Of a DNA stretch of 64,000 nucleotides, positions 53,995 to 64,000 are shown one piece after another. This stretch comes from Diaporthe sp. PMI_573. Its lineage: Eukaryota; Ascomycota; Sordariomycetes; Diaporthales; Diaporthaceae. Each line of letters starts with the position of its first letter. The first letter of the stretch is position 1. The notes below the pieces were generated by a model. That model was not told where the DNA came from and ran no database searches. It saw nothing but the letters and a program-made list of their open reading frames with translations. The translations under genes and the position numbers were made by a program. The DNA is taken from positions 372,001 to 436,000 of the forward strand of contig JAJTUP010000037.1 of NCBI GenBank assembly GCA_021399435.1. Direction: 5' to 3'.

Positions 53995-54793
53995 CTATGA
54001 AGCCTGTACCGACACGGGGTTGATCTCGACTCCGTACTTCTCTCTCAGTCTCTCTCGGCGCCGCTCCTCGTAACCTGGTGGTTGAATACCTTGGCGGTGT
54101 CAGTCAAGGTGTCTAACCGGGGGAGTATGAGTAACACTTACCTCGTCCCTCTCCCACCTCTGCTAATGTTTCCTCCAGAGGCCGCCTCCTGTTTGTCCGC
54201 AGGTGCTGTTTCCTCTCAAACTCGTCCATCCCCTCTATCTCTGGCTTCCTTCCCTTGAGACTTGCACCTGTGTACTCGAAGGCTGCGAGAAGGATCGAGG
54301 TGAAGGCGCCGTAGCCAAGGACGGCAGGCATCCGGCCAGCTGCAGGCAAGCCAGCACGTCAGCCCTCTGAATTATCCGCCCCTTCCGGTCAGGACATGGA
54401 CCTACCTCTGACGCCGATAAGAGAGCCGGCAAAGAAACCCCCAATGCCTGCATTGTAGTGATCCTTCTTCTGGCGCAGGTTGGCGGCTGCGTTGCGGGCG
54501 AACTCGTAGACACCGCCGACAGCAGCTACATGACAGGAACCCACGTGTCAGCGAATTGGCCCATTGGGGCGTGTGGGTTCAACCCCCAAGACCCGGAGGC
54601 ATGGCTTACTGAAGGTGAAGATGGTGCCGCCGCTGCGGGTGAAGACGCCCAGTGCACCAACGTTCTGTTTCCTGGTGGCGTTCTTGATCCCGGCTGCGAA
54701 GACACCGGCGGCACCGGTGATCATGGCGCCCTGGATGCCGGCCTTGAGGGCATCGACCGGGTGGTAGTGGTCATCGTCACCGTGGGGCGCCAT
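53995..54793 (-). CDS. Mitochondrial complex I subunit, fungal 21.3 kDa type (NDUFA11/Tim17 family)
   Basis: Four exons: 54793-54610, 54525-54406, 54339-54142, 54074-53995 (introns 84, 66 and 67 nt) give 193 residues. MAPHGDDDHYHPVDALKAG is the typical start. Tim17-like hydrophobic segments follow: GAMITGAAGVFAAGI, TIFTFTAVGGVYEFA, GIGGFFAGSLIGVRAG and AVLGYGAFTSILLAAFEYTG. The C-terminus is charged: DEFERKQHLRTNRRRP and YEERRRERLREKYG. This is the layout of the Neurospora-type 21.3 kDa NADH:ubiquinone oxidoreductase subunit, equivalent to mammalian NDUFA11, an accessory membrane-arm subunit in the inner membrane. A polyadenylation signal AATAAA follows the stop by about 30 bases. Confidence 0.92.
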
Positions 54794-55707
54794 TTCTCAG
54801 GGTGATTCGGGGGTCAGGATCGTGTGGAGGTCGTCGGTCGTCGGGGGCGTCGGTCGGAAGAGGCTGCTCGAGTCTGGCTGGGGCTTTTGGGAGCTGCTCC
54901 GTCTCGGTCGATGGTTCAAGGTGGAGCTCCTTGCTTTCTTTGCAGATGCTCCAATAGACTGCGGCCAATTGACACGCGGTGATGAGTCAGCAGCTATGCA
55001 CGTGATGTTGCCGTCACCGGTACCTGGGTACTCCGGCACTCCGGGGTGCAGGGCGCTGAACAGGCGGGCCAGGGGCCGACAGACCCCCACCTGTCAGAAG
55101 CTCAGAGCTCCTGAGGTCCTGAGGTCCTTCCCAGAGGTTCCGTCATCCCTGTGTCGGCGCCTTCTGGTGGACGTTCACTTCACTGACACCAATCAAGCTG
55201 ACGCAACCTTGTCGCCTTGTGTTTCTTGGGAGCAAGCGCCACCAGTCCGACCTCCATCATCAACTTCTCATACTCACTACCTACCCACCCAGAGCTTGCC
55301 TTGCCTCGCAGCTTACATTCTTCGTCACATACGACTTACGGGGCTGAGGCACATTCCATACAGAAGCTGCACTCCCCCGGCTCTTGCACTCCCCTGCCAT
55401 CCATCTCAGACTCGCAATCCCCCAGACTCCCTCTCAGTGTTCATCCATCATCAACTACATACCCGAGGAAAGCTGGTGTGACACCGAAATCTCAGGACCC
55501 TCTTTCCTTGTTCTGGTCGCCAACAGGCGGAGCCGTCGTGAAAGACAACATCGACATCAACTTAGAAGCTCATCACTCAGACTAGAAACACCGTACAGTC
55601 AGTACACCACATCCGTACATTTGGCCTACACCCCCAGGCCGCCCACCCCACCCGCCCCTGCGTATCCCACATGCACCTACACCCCCAATCATAGACATCG
55701 TTGCACC
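54794..55707. other. Divergent promoter region
   Basis: Between the complex I gene and the Ubp2-like gene. CT-rich sequence with CCCACCC-type runs at 55230-55700 is likely the long 5' UTR of the latter. Open frames here are compositional. Confidence 0.55.
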
Positions 55708-58700
55708 ATGCCTTCGCAGCAGAAGCGCAGGGAGATTTTAGATTCTGTCTCTCGTGCAACAGAGCCTCGCAAGCGTCCATGCCAGACTGACATTCGACAT
55801 AGCGGCCGCATCCACTCCACTTCACCGAAGATGGGCGATTATAACTACGGTCATCACCAGACCCGGTCACAAGGCCTCCCCGCCTACTCAGACATCGATA
55901 CAGCTACCAGTGGCGAACCCAAACAAAGAGAGCTCGGCAGACCCGGTGCGTTATGTTTCACCATTCCCTGACCTTCCCTCGTGTGGCTCCGGCTGACTCT
56001 TTGGCACCCTCGAAAGGCCGTCTCGCCTCCAAATGGATTGCTGATCTTGTCAACGGATCCCTTAGCGATGCTGGCATACCAGCATGTGAACATGTCGGCT
56101 CAGCGCATCCTGCTCGCCATGATCTCTACCGTGTTCTGAGCCAGTCACTCGACTCTACTGCGGCGTGGAAAGCCCTAGAACAGGACCAAATACTAGCCGT
56201 CTGCATGTGCCGAACATGCAAGAGGACCTTTTCCATCGTCTTGAGGTGCCTCTCCGGCCGTCGGTGTGACAAGAACGTCCAGCGCATGCACCATTTGGTA
56301 CCTACCTCCTGCTCGGATGCAACGTCATCCTGGTCCAAGCACTATCCCGTCACCGTAATCGCAGACTTTATGTGCTCTGCCGTCGGCTGCGACTTGACTG
56401 TCCATGTCGAAGTGTGCGATCGCCGCCTGCCCGAGGTGTGGGAAGCTTCTCTGGTTGACAGGGACACCGTCATGGCAAGGTTGGAAGAGCTCCTGGGATC
56501 CGATGACCGTGACAGGTACGAAGACTTCAGGTCTACGGACAAGCTCGCGAAACTCTTCCCTGCCCACTACCTGTGGCAGTACCTCAGCGACGTCCTCAAA
56601 TCAGGACCCGAGACTGCTGAGAAGAAAGTCTCCTATCGTAACAAGTTCTTCACCCTCTGCTTCTGGGATAGATTCAAAGATCTTTTCGACTATCTGGAGT
56701 TCGAGACGGTGGACGGAGACGGCGACCAATCCCTGGTGCTGCCCCATCTCGACGACGCGCCCTCAAAATTCACTGACCCGACGAGCAGGAGAGGCTGGTT
56801 TGAGATCGCTCAGATACATCTCTACTTTCTCGTGGTGGACAACCTGCCCCCAAAGCTGGTTGCACCCATCGAGATGCCCGTCAACCCGCAAATAGACACC
56901 ATAAAAGTCCTCGAGGACGTTCTCGACGCCAAGTACACCAAATCAAAACAGTCTTTCGGCGACTACAGCCCGGCTGATTTCGATTTGCTCGGTGTCAATA
57001 ATGACATTCACGAAAACATGCTTTGGTACGCTTGTGCCTGTCAGGGCCAGACCGACCCTCCCAGCAGGGAGCTCTACTATGAGGCGCTTCGCCGCGTCAG
57101 CCAGAACAGAGAGGGTGTCAGCCCAGAGCTGAGAAAGTGGCTGGAAGGCGAGGAGCTGGCGCTCGTCATAGTGAGATCGGCGACAGAAGCTGGGGCAGAC
57201 CCCCTACACAAGGCTTATAGGGCACTCGATTCGGAAGAATCTGCGAGCAGCAAGTCTATTCTCCAACACTTTGACAGCAAGCTGAAGTCGGCCTCCCAGC
57301 ATGAGCGCAAGACAATCCGAAATAACCTGTTGCTCATCAGCAAGAACAGGAAGGACTTCGACATCTTGCACTACGCCTGTCGTTTCGAACCGGAAGAGGC
57401 CATGGCGTTCCTGGGAATCCCGGAAGAGGCCGATCAGGATGTAATCCCCAGTTACGTCCAGACCAATGTCTACGAGGTTTGTTCTGCTTACCTGGCCCTC
57501 CCGAGCCACTCTCTTACAGCAAGCTAACGTGGTTGAGCGTAGGACAAGAGCATTGATCGCATTCTGGCAGCAGGTGCCTTGAGATCTTTGACGAAGAAGT
57601 ACAACAATCACGCAGAGCTGGAAGTCTTGGCCATAGAGCTGGACAAGGAAGCAGGCGAGCCGTGGATGGCAGACGACAACTCGATCACGGTCGCGCTGGG
57701 ACCCCCTTCTCAGACAACCGCGAAACCTGCACTGGACGCCTCTCTTCCGGTCGGTCTAGTCAACATCCGCAACACTTGTTACCTCAACAGCCTTCTTCAA
57801 TACTTCAACACCGTCTTGCCGGTACGCAACGTTGTGCTCAACTGGGAAGAGTTCAAACTGGAGCCGACCGAAGAGAACATCAAAACTCGCCGTCTTGGGG
57901 GCAGCGGCTCAGCTCTGGACAAGGCTGAGGCTTTCCTGGCGGCCAAGTTTGTGGAGGAGATGCGATCCTTGTTTCTGGATCTTCAAAGCTCCAACGAGAG
58001 TGCTATCAGGCCTCAGCAACGCCTAGCACTCGCCGCGTTGAAAACTGCAGATCAACTTGTCAGGGGCAAATCTGCGGAGGCTTCCACGGTGCCAACAGGG
58101 CCTCAGCCAAAACCTGGCGCGTCAAATACGGACCTGCCTCCTCCACCTCCTTTGCCCGCTAGGCCTTCGCCTAAGCCGCCTTCTCAATCGTCTCAGCCCA
58201 CTGTTACAGTCAATGCGGTTTCGGAGCACGCTGATACTGCCAGCAACGTCAGCTCTTCGACCTTGGTTGACCAAAGGGATGAAGACGCCGATCAGACCTA
58301 CATTACCATATCTCAAAACCCAACTGATGACAAGGAGATTCCCCAGGTTGTGCCAGCCAAGCAAAGGGTTGCGCTCGAGGACGAAGACAAGGAGCAAGCA
58401 GTTGGTCCAAGAGAGGGTGGACGCGGACGATCTGTGGATCGCGAGCAGTGTCTCTCAGGTGTCCCTGATGCCAAGATGAGTAGCGCAGATGAGAATGTGG
58501 CCGCGCCTGTGACAGAAGCCAAAGTAGAGCAAGCGCTCACGGTGGAAGAGAAGATCACAGGCGCCCTTAACGACGTCAGTGTTACTGGAACCGAACAGCA
58601 AGATGTCGAGGAAGTCATGGGCAACATTCTAGAACACCTTCATGCCGCCATCAAGCCGACTGGCACAGATGAGCACACCGGAAAGCAGACGGACATCATA

Positions 58701-59828
58701 ACGGAAACCTTCTACTGGTCCAGCGTCAAGAAGATCCGAACCATCGACATGAATAACACGGGCAGGCCCAAGTCTGAATTCAGATCTGTGCCTGATCTCT
58801 CGAGGTGGATGACTGCCTTTCCGGCCAAGGAAGGAAAGATTGACCTCTACAAAGCCCTTGACAGCAACTTTGATCAGGAATTCCAAGAGGATGGTCATGA
58901 GACGTACTCATCTATCACACGGGCGTCTCCAATCCTCCATGTCTATATTCAGAGGAGTCAAAACGTGGACGGGAAGCTCAGCAGGAACAACAATGTTGTC
59001 GAAATACCCGAAAAGCTCTACTTGGATCGTTACATGGACGGAGACGTTGACTCGGATCTGTTCAAGAAGCGGCAGCGCAGCTGGCAACTGAAGCGCCGGC
59101 TCGAAGCACTGGACCGTCCATCGCAGCTTGAGCAGGTTGGGTCAAAGTCCGGGGATGCCAAGAACAAAGTCAAAGAGGCAGGCTACGAGGTTGTCGATGC
59201 AAGTGACACAGTGGTTGACGCGTTCGAGAGAGATATGATGACGGTCGAAGACGAGGACTACGTGTCTATCCTGACCCCCAACCTTGAGCAGATGTTCGTC
59301 AAGCAGGGCAAGCTGCCCGACCCTGCTCAATTACGCAAAGACGACGTCGCCATGGGCGGCGCGGGGCCATTGGCCGACCTCAGCTCAGACGCTCGCCGCC
59401 ATCTCCTTGAGTTCAACGAGGACAGCAAGGAACGCGACCGCCAGGAGCTGTCTGCCTTGTTCACCGATATGAACAATATCGCTTATCGCCTTCATGCAGT
59501 CATCTGCCACGGCGGCGGCCTGGGCTCTGGTCACTACTGGGTCTGGATATACGACTTCGAAAAGAATGTGTGGCGCAGTTACAATGACGAGAGGGTTGAG
59601 GTTCATGCCGACAATGGCAAGGTTCTGGACGACTTGAATAACGGCGCCAGCCCGTACTATGTGGCGTACGTGCGTGAGGACCAGGTCGACCGACTAGTCA
59701 GGATTCCGGAGCGGCGCCTGGCAACACCTACTGAGCAGGTTGCCACTGCTGCCGATGAGGTCATCCAGAGCGTCGACATCGACATGCAGGACGCGGCAGA
59801 GGTGTCACATGTAGAGCATCGCGAGTAG
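55708..59828 (+). CDS. Ubiquitin carboxyl-terminal hydrolase, Ubp2-like
   Basis: Three exons: 55708-55945, 56017-57476, 57543-59828 (introns 71 and 66 nt), 1327 residues. The N-terminal half is a large helical region with CRTCKRTF and further Cys. The USP core starts near residue 635: Cys box LVNIRNTCYLNSLLQYF with Cys 645, QQDVEEVMGNILEHLH, and His box LHAVICHGG...GSGHYWVWIYD with His 1230, followed by WRSYNDERV. A 200-residue Pro/Ser/acidic insert (TDLPPPPPLPARPSPKPP) separates the boxes. This is the Ubp2/USP25-28 layout; yeast Ubp2 trims Lys63-linked chains with Rsp5. The usual Gly of NxGNTCY is Arg here. Acts in the cytosol. Confidence 0.88.
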
Positions 59829-59879
59829 GACTCGAATAGTAACGCGCATGATGATTTCACTGTCCCGTTCGGGGGTTCG

Positions 59880-62176
59880 ATGTTAGACTTCTTGTACGAT
59901 GTTGAAGATCCAGGCGTTATATGCGAGGTTCCTGTGTCGAGCCGAACAAGCTCGGCAACTGGGCCAACGCACACCCTTCATACACCGAGCATCCTAGTCG
60001 AGCCAGTCGAGCCACTGTCTCCTGTTTGGAAGGCTGTCTCACTCGAGCCGGGCGGAAACGAGATGCACGCCTTCCGCACGGGTTCCAAAGATCCAAGCAT
60101 CTCTGCGGCTCTTCCCCTGGATTCAGTCATGCTGGACAGGGACGGTGGGACACAATCAGACACCAACCCCGCTGAAAATGCTGCCTTGTCACAGACGATC
60201 GACTTCGTTGAACAGTTGCTCAAAGACTCTGAGGATGGACGAGCTGTGGCAGAAAGTGAAGTGACGCCTGAGACAGGCCGTGGCAACGACCAGCGTCTGA
60301 GCGAGGATGATAATATGTCCCTTCTCTTCGGTGGCCCAGCCAGTGGACAAAATACAACTCACGCTCCACAACTCAACAACACGCCGTCTTCGGGCACGCA
60401 GCAGGCACACCCAACCTCCAGGGCCCTGCCGCAAGCTCGACCATCCCAGTTAAATCCATCTGCGCAGGCTTACTTCGGCAATACCCAGCGTACGATCCAC
60501 CAGCCTTTACCTCATCAGCCTTTGCCTCAGCAGACTCTGCCTCAGCAGACTCTGCCTCAGCAGTCCTGGCCTCATCAGCACCTACCCCACCAGTATCTGC
60601 CTCACCAGCCATTGCCTCACCAGCCTTTGCCTTATCACTCATGGCCTCACCAGCCTTCGCCGTACTCTGCCCAAAACACGTCTCTACAATCTTCTCAAGA
60701 GGCTCCCGCAGGCTTTGTGCTCCCTTGGCCTCCTCACACGCAGCAAACGAACTATGAAGGGTCTATCAACCCGCTTGGCCAGCCTCTTCAAGCGCCGTCA
60801 TACCCGCAGATGCCTGGTCAGTACTTTTCTGAGGGCAGATCGCAGATAAGCAACCCTGCCCAAAGGCAGCTACGGACGAGTGGGAGAGGCGCTAGGCCCA
60901 GATCCAGAAATGTATACAACCACCAGTCTCTAGCCAACCCTTGGTTACCTTCCTACTCCCCTAGTGCGAGTCTACCGCCGAACACTGGTATCCCGCTACA
61001 GCACGACGGGCTCAATCCGCTTGAGAGTGGGTTCAGAGGAGTTGGAATGAATTCGTCTCAACCGAGCCACACAGGCTTTCTTTCTCAGAACGGACCTGCT
61101 TTCCAGCCCTTTCATCCATCCCAGCTTCCCCCTGCAGGCACATTCCAGCCCCAAAACGTGAGTTTGACTGCAGATCCCTGGCAATGGTGTCAAAAGGACA
61201 GTCAATGAGAGGACACGCTAATGCTGCTTCACAGCAAGTTGAGCGACCTCAGTCCGGCCATCTCGCAGCTGGTGCGTTGCGTCCTGATATTCTACGACCT
61301 ACTACCCCAGAGGTGGAAACCTTCCGCCAGACATATCCCCATGGCCCTTGGAGAAACGTCCCAGTCCCGATTTTGAAAGCCTACTTACTATCAGCGAAGA
61401 TTTCGGTCATGCAAGAACGTGGAATTCCTCACGCTGGCCTTCCTGAAGTCACCGCTGAAGAGATACAAGAATTTCGCCAACAGTACAGGTCGATGCCAGC
61501 TTTAAGTTGGCCGCGAGACGCACAATTACAGGACGACCTGGTAAGACCTGCCATACAAGCAATGAAGATCCTTGGAACGTCTCTTGCGAGGCTGTGGCAG
61601 CACAGACGATCCACTGGACGTGCTGGGTCTGCTCAACTTCCTGGAACGACTCAGTCAGACGATGATGGACACGTCCCCGAATATTTACTCGGCGAATTCA
61701 TGGCAATTCTCCAACTCAGAGGCGAGCAAGAAGCGCTCCGTTTCCTGCAAGAATCGAAAGCCAAGGCTGCTGGGCAATCCCAAGGTTCGGGCCAGTCGCG
61801 GCGCAAGCGGAGTGGCGCGGTCAAGCGAGATGAGGTCTTCAGTCTGGATGATGTGTTCAATCCGGGTAACGATGACATCCATGGTAGTGCTCTTGCCTTC
61901 GGCAATATGCGCAGCGGAGACATTGTGATTGACGATGATCCGGCTACCTTCGGCATTACAGAGATCCGGAATGCTGGGGGTGAAGTAATGTTTGACGCTC
62001 GGCGGAGAGTCTCGAACAATAACAACAGTAGCCCGGCGCTGAACAGGACGATTGACATACACATCGATGACGACCTGGTGGGCGCTGCAGAGGCTTCCGC
62101 TCCTGTGGAGAAGTTCAGACGGTTGATGAACTCGAGTCCCACTCACAGCCCACAGAAGAAGAGGGCTAAGAAATGA
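59880..62176 (+). CDS. Pro/Gln-rich protein of unknown function
   Basis: Exon 1 59880-61157 and exon 2 61235-62176, joined over a 77-nt intron (GTGAGT donor, GCTAATGC branch, CACAG acceptor), give 739 residues. The start is only 51 bases after the Ubp2-like stop, so the true 5' end is uncertain. Residues about 206-262 are a five-residue tandem repeat (LPHQP/LPQQT). The middle is Pro/Gln/Ser rich. The second exon looks folded: TPEVETFRQTYPHGPWRNVP, ILKAYLLSAKISVMQERG, then helices to about residue 570. A basic tail with KRAKK and RRKRSG suggests a nuclear protein. No named domain recognised. Confidence 0.6.
60495..60660. repeat. In-frame 15-bp tandem repeat (LPHQP units)
   Basis: Units such as cctcatcagcctttg repeat about 11 times within exon 1 of the Pro/Gln-rich gene and keep the reading frame. 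Differences between units are mostly CAT/CAG and CCT/TCC changes. Such arrays often vary in copy number between strains. Confidence 0.75.
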
Positions 62177-63305
62177 ATTTCTTTTACAGTCGATGACGGT
62201 CGCCGGAGAAGGCAGTTGATCACGACAATGTTGGTTCTCGCAGCCGCCACACACTCTTTCAATCGGCGAGGCCTGTGAGCAGCATGCGGATCCGGTGTAT
62301 AGGCCGACTACGACAACATAATACCTGTATGTAGTAGTTTAGTAATTGACAGTTGAGAACTGTGTGGTGCGCAAATAGTTTTGCACGAGTTCGATGATGA
62401 CGTGCCGGTACAATAAGTTGGAGGCAAAACAGACAGCTCAGACCCAACACACCATCGAGCCTCGAAATCGTGCAGGCAGGTCCTCCTGCAGCCGGCGGCC
62501 CCCACGGCAAGGTCGACTAATTCTCATTAAGACGCCTGGTTTGTGTGGGCTCGGACGTTGCCTGGATGACTGCAGGTTTGCACGTACAAGAACGCGAGCA
62601 ACTGCTGCATTTATTTCATTTACACAAATGGAGTGATCTGCTTGTCCTCAACTGTGGGGTTGCAAGCAGGTCGGCACTTGTGTCAGGTTCAAGGCCAATA
62701 GCTAACGCCCGTGTGTGCCAGCACCCGTAGAAGTACTATCTAAGTTGATGGTAAAATGGGAGGGTAATAATGACCATCATAGGTATGAATTCCGTTTAAT
62801 GTGCTGTCGGTTGTTATGAGAAACTATTTCGAATCAAGTTCACTGAGTATCAATGTTCTTTCACAACGATGTATTTTGAAAGCATACCAAGATGATCAAA
62901 CCGATCTGTGCACTTGATTATGTCTCAAGTAAATACTTCAACTAGTTACGTCAAGAGAAAATGGATGTTTTTATGTGAGGCATGCTCTTTAAAGCCATCA
63001 ACCACGGGAGGAATCCATACCCTCGCTACTGTGAAATAAGTGGCACAATAACCCAGGACAGAACTAAAACCCCAGCCATCAGGTGAATCGAGAGCTAATG
63101 GAGAGAGAATACAACTAACACGAGCATAGCATGAAGACTATCGTAGGGAAACGCTGTCCCTGTTGGGTATGTGTTCTTAATTTGCTTCAGAAGATCCTGA
63201 AGAAAAGAAACTATATACATGAACTCATATGTGTACGCTTGCGTTATTCCACATGTCTCGGGCGCTCGAAAACATTCTATCACACGTTTCCCACAGATCC
63301 ACTCC
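62177..63305. other. Convergent intergenic region
   Basis: 3' sides of the Pro/Gln-rich gene and the polygalacturonase. No gene seen. Confidence 0.55.
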
Positions 63306-64000
63306 TTACGCCGAGGCAAGGCAGGTGCTAGTGGGGAAGTTGCAGCTCTCCTTGCCGCCGGTGATGTCGACATCAGTGAAGGTGAAGTCGCTGCAGGAGC
63401 CATCACCACAGAGGATGTAGTAGTTGTAGGCGTCAGACTCGACGGTGCCCGTGACGTTCTCAAAGGTGATGGCGGAAATGTTGACGCCGTTGGTGGGCTT
63501 GCCAGTGGGGCCGCCGTTGAGGTAGTCCTGCTGGATGTCGAGGCCATAGTCAGAGATGCCTGACATCTTGATGTTGCGGTAGGTGACGTTGGTCACCGAC
63601 CCGGTGGTGCCGCTGTTGGACTTGATGCGCACGCCGTTCTCGCTGTTCACGAGCTCCGAGTCCTCGAAGAGCACCGTGTCCACCGTGTTGTTGGACTTGC
63701 CGCCGATGGAACCGATGGAGAGGCCGTGCCCGCCCGAGCAGAAGACCCGAGACACGGTGATCTGCGTGCCCGAGGTCACAGCAACACAGTCGTCCTGGTT
63801 ATACACCTGGATGTCGCTCAGCGTAACGTAGTCCGAGGCGCCAATGTCGAAGCCGTCCGAGTTGTGTGCTGCGGCCTTGGAGCCAGATGCTGAGTTGGGC
63901 GCGTCTCCGGCCGTGTTGTTCAGCAGGATGTTCTGGGCTGTAAGATGCTGGTTGCCCGTCATGTAGAAACAGTGAGTAGGCCAGTTCTGGATGTTGAGGC
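63306..64000 (-). CDS. Endopolygalacturonase (GH28), 5' part outside the window
   Basis: The frame runs from the stop at 63306 open to the right edge, about 231 residues of the C-terminal two thirds. Conserved GH28 motifs in order: LNIQNWPTHCFY, NSDGFDIGAS (NTD motif with Thr replaced by Ser), NQDDCVAVTSG (catalytic Asp pair), SGGHGLSIGSIGG (catalytic His) and RIKSNSG (substrate-binding Arg-Ile-Lys). The end GKESCNFPTSTC fits the C-terminal disulfide. The enzyme cleaves polygalacturonan in plant pectin and is secreted; signal peptide and first beta-helix turns lie beyond the window. Confidence 0.92.
   Translation of the reverse strand, partial: LNIQNWPTHCFYMTGNQHLTAQNILLNNTAGDAPNSASGSKAAAHNSDGFDIGASDYVTLSDIQVYNQDDCVAVTSGTQITVSRVFCSGGHGLSIGSIGGKSNNTVDTVLFEDSELVNSENGVRIKSNSGTTGSVTNVTYRNIKMSGISDYGLDIQQDYLNGGPTGKPTNGVNISAITFENVTGTVESDAYNYYILCGDGSCSDFTFTDVDITGGKESCNFPTSTCLASA

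Noticed and set aside
54822..55585. Plus-strand frames upstream of the Ubp2-like gene
   Set aside because: CT-rich compositional frames in a 5' UTR/promoter region; no homology-like pattern.

Overview
The window looks like nuclear DNA of a filamentous ascomycete (Pezizomycotina, most likely a Sordariomycete). Genes are widely spaced and carry short introns (mostly 45-90 nt) with GTAAGT/GTGAGT donors and CTAAT/CTGAC-type branch sites. The gene families fit: a DUF3425-type bZIP factor, a 2EXR protein, an ent-kaurene-oxidase-like P450, GH28, GH95 and CE4 enzymes, and the fungal 21.3 kDa complex I subunit. The wall and pectin enzymes suggest a plant-associated lifestyle, but the species cannot be named from this sequence. 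Gene models below were built by joining open frames at splice sites with correct phase.

Layout. 0-9.4 kb: 3' end of a RING protein, a cystinosin-type PQ-loop transporter, an MDR alkenal/prostaglandin-reductase-like enzyme, a small conserved-looking protein and a pisatin-demethylase-type P450. 9.4-20.4 kb: gene-poor, with two unrecognised proteins (12.2 kb, 17.7 kb) around a broken zinc-knuckle locus (13.7-15.7 kb). 20.4-30.3 kb: a second P450, a possible membrane-protein relic, a bZIP regulator and an FAD/NAD(P) oxidoreductase. 30.3-33 kb: AT-rich island with a 15-bp minisatellite and a degenerate tRNA-Thr-like element. 33.4-39.5 kb: a class I glutamine-amidotransferase-like protein, a secreted polysaccharide (chitin) deacetylase and an acidic 2EXR protein. 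39.9-46 kb: a tiny Cys-rich protein with strict three-residue periodicity, a MYND-finger protein, two tandem tRNA-derived SINE-like repeats and a secreted GH95 fucosidase. 47-52.6 kb: a six-Cys secreted protein, a polytopic membrane protein and a DHH-type exopolyphosphatase with a signal peptide. 53-54.8 kb: three C/D-box snoRNA-like units, each inside an apparent intron, next to a complex I subunit gene. 55.7-62.2 kb: a large Ubp2-like deubiquitinase and a Pro/Gln-rich protein. 63.3 kb to the end: a polygalacturonase cut by the right edge.

How it fits together. Polygalacturonase, GH95, chitin deacetylase and the small secreted protein would all act outside the cell. The two P450s, bZIP and oxidoreductases could be accessory tailoring genes, but no backbone enzyme (PKS, NRPS, terpene cyclase) is present, so no biosynthetic cluster is claimed. 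The two most unusual items are the triplet-register Cys/Met protein (39940-40527, minus) and the snoRNA host locus (about 53.15-53.95 kb, minus).
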